Source: Haloplanus sp. GDY1 (GTDB lineage: Archaea > Halobacteriota > Halobacteria > Halobacteriales > Haloferacaceae). Taken from it: 64,000 nucleotides of DNA. The DNA lies in assembly GCF_023703775.1 (NCBI RefSeq), contig NZ_CP098515.1:1-64000 (forward strand), given 5' to 3'. Of this stretch, positions 8,468-15,373 are shown in pieces (within the stretch, counting starts at the first letter, position 1; every line of letters starts with the position of its first letter). The translations under genes and the position numbers were made by a program. Below the pieces are notes generated by a model. That model ran no database searches and was not told where the DNA came from. It worked only from the letters and a program-made list of their open reading frames with translations.

Positions 8468-9211
8468 TCACAGCGGCTCGGTGACGAACACGCCCGAGTC
8501 GTGAATGAATGGCCCTTGAATACTCGCCGTTAGTGCGTCGGGCCGGCCTCCCTCGAATCGTCCCGTGATGCTGAACGAAATCGCCCACGGGCCCAGCCCC
8601 GCCGGATTGTCCGGAGTCCGGCAGGAATCTACCTCGCGGGTCTCAGCGTACACCCGGGCATGACGACCGTCGACGATCACGGTTTTGAGCCTGATGGTGT
8701 CACACTCCCACTCAGTGTGACCCCGTCCACGAATCTCGAAGCGAGTGCCTTCAATATCGACAGAGAGCTGATCGTCCAGCCGGAGCCTACTGTCACGCTG
8801 GCGTTCCTCGCCCATCCGGACGGTTACCCCTGATAATGTGAGCCCGTCGACGGGATCATCATAGGGGGCGTCGTTCCTCGAAGAACTGTCGACCGGCCCG
8901 TCGGTCTGAATCGCAGGCTTCGACGCTTCGTCTGTGGACTGGTCGTCGGTATTCTTCGAACCCACCGACAGCGAGTCAGATGGCGTCGTCGAGGTTGGAT
9001 CCTCGTCAGGAGCGGTAGCCGTTGAAACCTCCGCCGATGGCGGCTCGTTGCGACGATTTTCAGGTGACCCGAGGATGTTCGTACAGCCAGCGAGCCCGCT
9101 GACTCCGGCAGCTGCGACGGCACTCAGCACACGTCGGCGGCAAGGCCCGGATCGGGGCGACAGTCGGTTCGACGGGGATGTTTCGGGAGGGAATCGTGTC
9201 GGTGTCTTCAT
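8468..9211 (-). CDS. Tat-exported lipoprotein, hypothetical
   Basis: This 247-residue protein has an N-terminal twin-arginine signal (CRRRVLSAVAAAGVSGLAGC). Its LAGC lipobox places the lipidated cysteine at about residue 43, as usual for haloarchaeal lipoproteins facing the cell surface. A threonine/serine/aspartate-rich linker follows (about residues 45-125). A beta-rich C-terminal domain then contains two or three cysteines (WECDTIRLK, VDSCRTPDN). Its start overlaps the DUF192 stop (ATGA), so both belong to one operon. The ligand or partner is unknown. Confidence 0.75.
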   Translation of the reverse strand: MKTPTRFPPETSPSNRLSPRSGPCRRRVLSAVAAAGVSGLAGCTNILGSPENRRNEPPSAEVSTATAPDEDPTSTTPSDSLSVGSKNTDDQSTDEASKPAIQTDGPVDSSSRNDAPYDDPVDGLTLSGVTVRMGEERQRDSRLRLDDQLSVDIEGTRFEIRGRGHTEWECDTIRLKTVIVDGRHARVYAETREVDSCRTPDNPAGLGPWAISFSITGRFEGGRPDALTASIQGPFIHDSGVFVTEPL

Positions 9212-9861
9212 CTTGAATTACTTTCTTGATGGGATGCTGACTGCGGGTCGAACGCATACGTCGGCCCAGTAATCTGAATCGAGGTCCCCTGGACGATGGC
9301 GTGGCGCTCCGCGGTTCCATGAGGAATCTCGAGAATCCATCGCGCCCGTCCGGAGTAGCGCGTGAGCTCGTCGTCGGGAACTCCGGGTTCGGGGGCTGCT
9401 GAGTGGACCGCCGTGACGGTTCCCGATCCGTCGATGAAGACGACGTCGATTGGATAGTCCATCGCACGCATCACGATTGCCCGGTCGGCAGCCTCCTGGT
9501 CGTAGACGAACAGCAGACCGGTATCGGCGGGAAGTGTCTCGGTCCCGCTCAGGCCCTGGTAGCGCTCGGAATCTGTGTCGGCCACCCAAACATCATACAC
9601 CCACAGGATCCGCCCACGTTGGTTCTCAAAGAACACCCGGTGAGTTGGCGGTTTATCGTCGACCACCGATGACTCGAGTTCCGCTGGTGAAGCCCCAGCT
9701 CCCAACAGGAAGACGGTGCCGGCGACAACGAAGACCGTCGCACCAATCACTAACGCCGCGACAACCGTCGCTCGGCGTTCGAATATTGGGATGGGAGTCC
9801 CGGCTGCCTTCTCGCAATCAGGCGAGTCGACAGTCGGCACAGCGTGGGTTGAGTTGTCCAT
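9208..9861 (-). CDS. DUF192 family protein with N-terminal membrane anchor
   Basis: This 217-residue protein has one membrane helix near residues 30-55 (VVAALVIGATVFVVAGTVFLL) followed by a DUF192 domain facing outside. Family motifs are visible: YQGLSGTETLPADTGLLFVY near 105-125 and MRAMDYPIDVVFIDGSG near 138-155. DUF192 proteins are small secreted or anchored proteins of unknown chemistry. It leads an operon with the Tat lipoprotein (ATGA overlap). A single 15-bp GTRCGC-type palindrome lies 51 bp upstream of its start, as at the conjugation operons. Confidence 0.85.
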   Translation of the reverse strand: MDNSTHAVPTVDSPDCEKAAGTPIPIFERRATVVAALVIGATVFVVAGTVFLLGAGASPAELESSVVDDKPPTHRVFFENQRGRILWVYDVWVADTDSERYQGLSGTETLPADTGLLFVYDQEAADRAIVMRAMDYPIDVVFIDGSGTVTAVHSAAPEPGVPDDELTRYSGRARWILEIPHGTAERHAIVQGTSIQITGPTYAFDPQSASHQESNSR

Positions 9862-9911
9862 CGCCCTGTGAGACCGATAATCAGTCGTTCAGGGACATGA
9901 ACATTCAGAGT

Positions 9912-9926
9912 GTGCGCACTGCGCAC
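9912..9926. promoter_or_regulatory. 15-bp palindromic box (GTGCGCACTGCGCAC), single copy
   Basis: A perfect 6+3+6 palindrome, 51 bp upstream of the DUF192 start. It matches GTRCGCNNTGCGYAC, the box found in arrays upstream of the pilin and T4SS operons at 49.4 and 56.2 kb and singly at 50.6 kb. It is probably an operator of a common regulator. Confidence 0.7.
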
Positions 9927-10143
9927 AGTCCTAGCTACTGGCTCAGAGACACTGGGTATTCTGCTCGGAGAACGGTGGTTAACTGTGGCTCGGCAGCTGT
10001 TGAGACGGATCTTTCGTCTCTCGTGGGAGGCTGTCTCGAACTTTCCCGGGGCGCCCCGTCCTCTCAACAGCCAGAATTCGAGCTCTCATAGGACCGACTC
10101 ACTAGTAGATCCCAATTGTCCACAACGACGGCCGTCGGCGTGC

Positions 10144-10392
10144 CTACTCTTCGGGAATTGTGACTCGAAGGTTTCCGGCAACCTCGTACAGCCACCCTGA
10201 ATTCAGAAGCTGATCGATCGCATAGTCCGCATCATCCGGGTTGTCCGGGAAATCCTCGTGGGCAACTAACTCCTCGCGAGCGCGGTTGCGGGGCATTCCC
10301 TCGTCGTGATCGCCTTCCGTGATCTCCGTCGAGAGGATGTCGTATCCCCGCTCGATCCAGTCGGGTAACGACCGCGGCTTATCTGAAAACAT
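10144..10392 (-). CDS. Small hypothetical protein, wHTH-like
   Basis: This 82-residue acidic protein has alternating helices (NRAREELVAHEDFPDNPDDA, then YAIDQLLNSGWLYEV) ending in a short beta strand (LRVTIPEE), a layout like a small winged helix. The copy-2 GTTACCCCAC palindrome lies 135 bp upstream. No family is recognised. It is probably a regulator or antitoxin-like protein. Confidence 0.55.
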   Translation of the reverse strand: MFSDKPRSLPDWIERGYDILSTEITEGDHDEGMPRNRAREELVAHEDFPDNPDDADYAIDQLLNSGWLYEVAGNLRVTIPEE

Positions 10393-10526
10393 GATCCCTC
10401 ATACTCGAATTACTCGTCACGGTAGTTCGTTCTCTGTTGGTGTTAAACGACCGCAATTTGTCTGACGCTTGGCTGACGGAGACCTCCGATGAGCTGTCTG
10501 CGGCAAGAACGACTCAGTGGATATGA

Positions 10527-10566
10527 GTTACCCCACGGATTCAAATATCCTGTTTCGTGGGGTAAC
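10527..10566. promoter_or_regulatory. Inverted repeat GTTACCCCACG...CGTGGGGTAAC, copy 2
   Basis: Perfect 11-bp arms with an 18-bp AT-rich interior, matching the palindrome at 8227-8269. It lies between the 82-aa gene and the 3' end of the SWIM gene. As an operator it would face the 82-aa gene. Confidence 0.65.
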
Positions 10567-10607
10567 CAAGACGGCCCGTACGTTTCAGTCCCCCCACAAA
10601 GGAGTCA

Positions 10608-11621
10608 TCAATGGAGCTCTGAACCGGTCCAAGGCGAGTGTCGACTGGCAATTGCCGGGGTCACAAACCGGCGCGCCCGATGTGGAACTTCCAGTCCTCG
10701 AGTAACGGGGAGGAAGATCGAGTCTTCTCCGCCGGCGACGATGGCGGCGAGCAACTCGTGCTTGCACAGCACCCGCCACGGCCGGTCGTGTTTGTACGGA
10801 CACGAGCAGACCAGCCCGTCTGACCAGGGCAATAGCGGATATCGGCTTCCGCTGGCGTAATCTCCCACCAGCAGTGGAGCCGGGAGGTCGATTCCGAAGT
10901 TGCTCGGTCCCGGCGAACACTCAACGGCGCTCGAGGAGAGATCGCGTTCGTGAACAACGAATCGACCGGAGATCTCGTGTTCTCGTGCGACCGTCCGGAT
11001 GTCAGCCCCGTCGTCGACGACGACCATCCCGACGAATGCGTTGTACTCAGTAAGTTCGTCGATGTCGGCGCTACGTCCGACCGACGGCGATAGAAGCGAG
11101 CCGTACGAGGAACGTTTGAGGACGTGATAGAGGTTCATCCATGGGATGACTGTCGAGTACCAGCGTTCGCGACGGATCTGTTCATCCTCGAGGGCAGTAG
11201 ATAGATCATCAGCCTCCCGGCACGCCTGCAGTCGGTGAGCAAGAAACGCGGGGACATCGTCCAACTCCGCCGACGGATCTGCCTCGATGCGGTCGTAGTA
11301 CCGCCGTTCCTCGACGAGGGTTCGCCGACACGATTCCTCGGCATACAGCAAGCCGAGCGGCTTCGATTGGCCTGCCTCTCGCCACGGATCAGCTTCGCTG
11401 GAATCGGCCGTCCACGGGTTGTGCTGGTCGAGGAGCTGTGAGCGATGAACTGGACCCGCGGTCATGAAATCGAGTCGGATGCGATGCTCGATCGGTTCGA
11501 TGGTCGGAGGCTCGTCGTCAACGTCGTAGCGATGCTGCTGATCTGTCTTCGCGAGCGCTCCTGGCGGGAGTGAGAGCGGCGGAAGGCTCCCGTTGCCAGG
11601 GTGAATTCGTCGTGTCGTCAT
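10608..11621 (-). CDS. SWIM zinc-finger protein
   Basis: This 337-residue protein has a C-terminal SWIM finger near residues 268-290 (LVCSCPYKHDRPWRVLCKHE; CxC-x-CxH). SWIM domains bind nucleic acid or protein, and haloarchaeal plasmids often carry one. The N-terminal 250 residues are acidic, of unknown fold, with a conserved-looking helical segment (RRERWYSTVIPWMNLYHVLK). The promoter carries a GATTTATC TATA box about 24 bp before the ATG, so the transcript is probably leaderless. The CAGGAGAGTGA motif shared with other plasmid genes lies between them. Confidence 0.8.
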   Translation of the reverse strand: MTTRRIHPGNGSLPPLSLPPGALAKTDQQHRYDVDDEPPTIEPIEHRIRLDFMTAGPVHRSQLLDQHNPWTADSSEADPWREAGQSKPLGLLYAEESCRRTLVEERRYYDRIEADPSAELDDVPAFLAHRLQACREADDLSTALEDEQIRRERWYSTVIPWMNLYHVLKRSSYGSLLSPSVGRSADIDELTEYNAFVGMVVVDDGADIRTVAREHEISGRFVVHERDLSSSAVECSPGPSNFGIDLPAPLLVGDYASGSRYPLLPWSDGLVCSCPYKHDRPWRVLCKHELLAAIVAGGEDSIFLPVTRGLEVPHRARRFVTPAIASRHSPWTGSELH

Positions 11622-11622
11622 G

Positions 11623-11650
11623 ACCTCACTCTCCTGTGGAGGATAAATCG
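11623..11650 (-). promoter_or_regulatory. Promoter with shared motif (SWIM gene)
   Basis: Read on the minus strand: a TATA-like GATTTATC, then CAGGAGAGTGA directly before the ATG. It is the closest-spaced member of the CAAGGGAGTGA promoter family seen at six other genes of this window. Confidence 0.6.
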
Positions 11651-11725
11651 GGAACGAGACCGTACCGGGAGATTAGGTCAGACGGTGGTGTTGAACTTCT
11701 CGATAGCTGATGGGTTTCGGCGGTC

Positions 11726-11742
11726 CTGCTGAATACAGGGCG
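11726..11742 (+). repeat. 17-bp end-like repeat, left of the UspA/permease cargo
   Basis: CTGCTGAATACAGGGCG matches GTGCTGMATACAGAGCG at 15 of 17 positions. An inverted partner lies at 15283-15299, so the pair brackets the zinc-ribbon, UspA and permease genes. Confidence 0.5.
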
Positions 11743-11776
11743 AGAATCGCTTAGTATAGACGAAAGACCGCTCCGT

Positions 11777-11818
11777 ATAAGCGAATGGCTTAGTGGGTAG
11801 ATACAAAGATTCGCTTAT
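11777..11818. promoter_or_regulatory. Perfect 10-bp inverted repeat overlapping a start codon
   Basis: ATAAGCGAAT at 11777-11786 and ATTCGCTTAT at 11809-11818. The right arm ends inside the ATG of the 50-aa zinc-ribbon gene (11817). A protein bound here, or an RNA hairpin, would control that gene directly. Confidence 0.6.
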
Positions 11819-11969
11819 GCGATCTCCCCCCGACACGTGTTCTGTGTGCGGAACTTCAGAGTCGTACAAAGCCCGATACACAACCGGGGGTGGGTGGCGC
11901 ATTTCGTACTATGTGTGCGAACAGTGTGGACGACGATTCACCCCCGAACGTGATTCGGAAAAAGACTGA
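11817..11969 (+). CDS. 50-residue zinc-ribbon protein
   Basis: This short gene encodes 50 residues with two CxxC pairs (CSVCG near residue 8 and CEQCG near 34) spaced like a zinc ribbon, joined by an aromatic strand (WRISYYV). It ends in an acidic tail (ERDSEKD). An inverted repeat overlaps the start codon. It precedes uspA on the same strand by 77 bp. The intact cysteine quartet and regulatory palindrome support a real gene, perhaps a small transcription- or nucleic-acid-linked protein. Confidence 0.65.
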   Translation: MRSPPDTCSVCGTSESYKARYTTGGGWRISYYVCEQCGRRFTPERDSEKD

Positions 11970-12002
11970 ATTGCTGCGGTCAGTACGCGAAATCGCTGCC
12001 GC

Positions 12003-12010
12003 ATATAAAA
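12003..12010 (+). promoter_or_regulatory. TATA box of the UspA gene
   Basis: ATATAAAA is centred about 40 bp upstream of the UspA ATG, giving a predicted leader of roughly 10-15 nt. Confidence 0.6.
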
Positions 12011-12046
12011 CGCGAATCTCGTGTGAAGTCTCTCTCACCCTGAAGT

Positions 12047-12820
12047 ATGAGCAGTGGACACGAACAATCAAGCCGGTTCGCTGAAAATGTGACCGATAAG
12101 ATGCCTCTCACCGGCGACTCGACGATTCTCGTCCCCGTGGACGTGTCGATCACGGAACCACCCGACCAGGTAATCCTTGATCTGTTGAAGCCAGTCAATC
12201 TCGTCGTCCTTGGGTACTATCCCGTCCCGAAACAGACGGCCCCGGCACATCTCAAGGAGGAACACGAAGCAGAGGCAGCAGAGCGGTTAGAGAGTATCGT
12301 CTCCAGATTCGTCCGCGGAGACCACGAGGTCGAGGACGTTCTCGTATTTACGAAGGATCGGCAGGATACGATCGACCGAATCGCAGAGCAACACGACTGT
12401 GACGCGGTCTTTGTTCCCGGTGAGACTGACGCGATTGATCGGATTCTCGTGCCGTTGCGCGGCGATGTGAATCTCGAACGAATCGTTTCTCTCGTTGGTG
12501 AGTTAGTCCGAGCCAGTGATGCTACAGTTACGTTGTTTCACTCAGTCCCCGAAGGGGCCGATCCGAGTCAGGGCGAATTCATCCTCCGTGGAGCGGCCGA
12601 CCGACTAACCGAGGAGGGGGTCGACCGCGATCAGGTCGACTGGCAGCTCTCGGAGGGCGGCTCCCCGAAGCGCAAGATCATCGATCTCGTTGCGGACTAC
12701 GACTTCGTTGTGCTCGGGGAAGCAGAGCCGTCGCTCAGAGATCGGATTCTCGGGACTGTACTCACACCAATTCTCGAAGAAATCGAGAAGCCCGCCATCA
12801 TCGTGAGAGATATCGAGTGA
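12047..12820 (+). CDS. Universal stress protein, tandem Usp domains
   Basis: This 257-residue soluble protein has two UspA-like halves. Residues 25-125 (STILVPVDVS, then VFTKDRQDTIDRIAEQHDCD) form the first domain. Residues 130-257 (DRILVPLRGDVNLERIVSL, then DFVVLGEAEPSLRDRILG) form the second. The second ends in a near-standard phosphate-binding pattern, G-x2-9-G-x-ILG, while the first lacks a clear one. Such proteins sense nucleotide or stress. Its neighbour is an amino-acid permease carrying its own Usp domains, so it may modulate transport. Confidence 0.85.
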   Translation: MSSGHEQSSRFAENVTDKMPLTGDSTILVPVDVSITEPPDQVILDLLKPVNLVVLGYYPVPKQTAPAHLKEEHEAEAAERLESIVSRFVRGDHEVEDVLVFTKDRQDTIDRIAEQHDCDAVFVPGETDAIDRILVPLRGDVNLERIVSLVGELVRASDATVTLFHSVPEGADPSQGEFILRGAADRLTEEGVDRDQVDWQLSEGGSPKRKIIDLVADYDFVVLGEAEPSLRDRILGTVLTPILEEIEKPAIIVRDIE

Positions 12821-13087
12821 GGAGTTCGAGTTGATCTATACGAAGACACCAGTAGTGACTGCACAGACACTCCCCAGATACCCGACAAGGCCAGTTACAC
12901 CGGTACCAGCGAGGACCGAACAAGACAACCGTAGCTGGCTGAAGGCTGCCCACCACCAGGCCTCGCTCTTCGACAGTAGAGTTATCGCTCGGAGACAAAC
13001 TCCCGGTGATCGTCACTCAGCGGCGCGTGACGCCCTGTCTGTACGCTACTTGGAGGGTCCAATTCGACACTCTTGGATGGTGAATCG

Positions 13088-15271
13088 ATGAGCAAGGGAC
13101 AACTTGAGCGCAACATCGGCTTTCTCGAGGCGATGACGCTCGGTGGGGGGACGATGATCGGGGCCGGGATCTTCATTCTCCCCGGGATCGCAGCCGAGGG
13201 CGCCGGTCCAGCGAGTTCGGTCTCGTTCCTCATCGCAGGGTTCGTCGCTCTGCTCGCAGCGCTCTCTTTATCCGAGCTGGCGACCGGGATGCCGATTGCC
13301 GGCGGGAGCTATCACTACGTCAACCGAGCACTCGGTGGCTTCTTCGGGAGCATCGTCGGGTGGGGGATGTGGACCGGCCTGATGTTCGCGAGCGCCTTCT
13401 ACATGATCGGATTCGGGCAGTATCTCGTCGAGCCGATTCCGTTTCTGGACGGCCGGGCACTCGTTGTTCTCCTCGGCCTCATCGGGCTGTCACTAATCGT
13501 CGGCGTCAACTACTACGGCACCGAGGAATCCAGCCAGCTGCAGAACGTGATGATCGGCGCCGAGACCGTCGTCGTCCTCGCCTACGTCGTACTCGGGTTG
13601 TTCTTCATCGACCCGAATAACCTCGAGCCCTTCGCGCCGACGGGCCCGAGCGGCATCATCGCGACGACCGGCGTCGTCTTCGTCTCCTTTCTCGGGTTCG
13701 AGATCATCGCCACGGTCGCGGGTGAGGTCAAGGATCCGAGTCGGAACATCCCGCTGACGATGATTCTCTCCGTCGTTCTTGTGACGATCCTCTACGCCCT
13801 GGTGATGATCGTCACGACGGGCGTGCTGCCATACCAGGCGATCGGCGACTCACTGGTCCCGGTCTCGGACGTCGCGGTCGTCTTCGCCGGGGCCGTCGGC
13901 GTGGTGGCGATCGTGGCCGCCGCCGCCATCGCCGCGATTTCGAGTTCGAACTCGTCGGTCCTCGCCGCGGCACGGGTGAACTTCGCCATGGGTCGAGACG
14001 ACCTGATGAGCGAGTGGCTGAACGTCACCCACGACCGGTTCGGCACACCACACCGGGCGATCATCGCCACTGGGGCCGTCACCGCGCTGTTGATCGCCGC
14101 CGGCCTTCAGGTCGAAACCATCGTCGCTCTCCTGGCCGAGGTGGCCAGCTTCAGCTTCCTCGTCTCCTACTCGCTGGTCCACGTCGCACTCGTCGTCTTT
14201 CGCCGGGCTGACCCGGAGGACTACGACCCGTCGTTCAAAATTCCGGATGTCCTGTACCCGGCCGTCCCGGTTCTCGGCGTGGTGCTGACGATCGTTGTCA
14301 TCTCACAGATGGCGCCCATCATCATCCTCCTGGGGCTGGGGATCGTCGGACTCGGTGTCGGCTGGTACTTCGTCTACGTCAGAGATCACGCCATCGACCG
14401 GGGACTCATCGACGAGGTCATCACGTCAACGACGGATGCTTACCGGGTCCTCGTCCCGGTTGCGAACCCCGACACCCAGCAGAACCTTATTCGGCTCGCA
14501 GCCGCCACCGCGCATGCGCACACTGACGAGGGGACACCCGAACTCGTCGCCGTCAACGTCCTCCAGGTCGCGGATCCCGACCCACAGCAAAACGTTGCGG
14601 CCGAGCGGCTCGACCACCAACGCGACCTGCTCGACGGAGCCCACGACATCGCAGCCGAGATGGACGTGCAGTTGCGGACGGTCGCGATGACGGGCGAACG
14701 CGTCGACGAGACGATTCTGGAGGCGATCGTCGACGAGGAGCCCGATCAAGTGTTGCTCGGGTGGGGAGGAACACTGACTCGGCAGGGGCACGTCTTCGGC
14801 CCGAACCTCGATGCCGTCGTCGAGGACGCGCCGTGTGAAGTCACCCTCGTAATGCTTTACAACGACACGATCGGCAATCCGGTCGCACTCGCAGGGCCGG
14901 GGCCACACTCACCGGCCGCTGCTCGGCGAGCCGCCGAGTTCGCGAGCGTCGATGGCGCCGTGCCCACGTTGCTGAACGTCCAGCAACCGATGGGGGACGA
15001 TGACACTACAGCCTCCGAACGAGGGAACGCGGTCATCGACGATGTTGTTGAGCGGGCAGGACTCAACCCGGAGGACTACGAGCGAGCGGTCGTCGTCGAC
15101 GATGACATCGAAGCGGCCATCCTCGCGACAGCCGATCAATTCGATACGATCTGTGTCGGGCTCTCCGAACGGAGTGCCGCGTCCCGGGTCATGTTTGGCA
15201 CGATCGCAGAACGAATCAGTCAGGAGGCGACGAGCAACGTCGGCATCGTCCGGGGATGGAATGAATCCTGA
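13088..15271 (+). CDS. APC-family amino-acid permease fused to Usp domains
   Basis: This 727-residue protein has about 430 N-terminal residues with some 12 membrane helices of the APC superfamily (LGGGTMIGAGIFILPG near residue 17 is the consensus helix-1 motif). Two cytosolic Usp-like domains follow (residues ~455-600, YRVLVPVANPDTQQNL, and ~610-727). It probably imports cationic or other amino acids, with the Usp part binding nucleotide. The start at MSKGQLERN is five codons inside a longer frame. The cargo it shares with UspA is bracketed by inverted 17-bp repeats. Confidence 0.9.
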   Translation: MSKGQLERNIGFLEAMTLGGGTMIGAGIFILPGIAAEGAGPASSVSFLIAGFVALLAALSLSELATGMPIAGGSYHYVNRALGGFFGSIVGWGMWTGLMFASAFYMIGFGQYLVEPIPFLDGRALVVLLGLIGLSLIVGVNYYGTEESSQLQNVMIGAETVVVLAYVVLGLFFIDPNNLEPFAPTGPSGIIATTGVVFVSFLGFEIIATVAGEVKDPSRNIPLTMILSVVLVTILYALVMIVTTGVLPYQAIGDSLVPVSDVAVVFAGAVGVVAIVAAAAIAAISSSNSSVLAAARVNFAMGRDDLMSEWLNVTHDRFGTPHRAIIATGAVTALLIAAGLQVETIVALLAEVASFSFLVSYSLVHVALVVFRRADPEDYDPSFKIPDVLYPAVPVLGVVLTIVVISQMAPIIILLGLGIVGLGVGWYFVYVRDHAIDRGLIDEVITSTTDAYRVLVPVANPDTQQNLIRLAAATAHAHTDEGTPELVAVNVLQVADPDPQQNVAAERLDHQRDLLDGAHDIAAEMDVQLRTVAMTGERVDETILEAIVDEEPDQVLLGWGGTLTRQGHVFGPNLDAVVEDAPCEVTLVMLYNDTIGNPVALAGPGPHSPAAARRAAEFASVDGAVPTLLNVQQPMGDDDTTASERGNAVIDDVVERAGLNPEDYERAVVVDDDIEAAILATADQFDTICVGLSERSAASRVMFGTIAERISQEATSNVGIVRGWNES

Positions 15272-15282
15272 GACAGGATATA

Positions 15283-15299
15283 CCCTCTATATTCAGCGC
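15283..15299 (-). repeat. 17-bp end-like repeat, right of the UspA/permease cargo
   Basis: The reverse complement reads GCGCTGAATATAGAGGG, 14 of 17 matches to GTGCTGMATACAGAGCG, 11 bp after the permease stop. It is inverted relative to 11726-11742. Confidence 0.45.
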
Positions 15300-15373
15300 G
15301 CCGCTTGTTCTAATCTACGGTGATTTCCAACGAGCCATGGAGACTGTTCTCTCGCCAATTCAGAGCGGACGGG

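Noticed and set aside
9910-10200. Plus-strand frame of 96 codons starting in the palindromic box
   Set aside because: The start lies within the box region upstream of DUF192, the frame runs against the 82-aa gene, and the protein is basic and low in acidic residues, unlike its neighbours.
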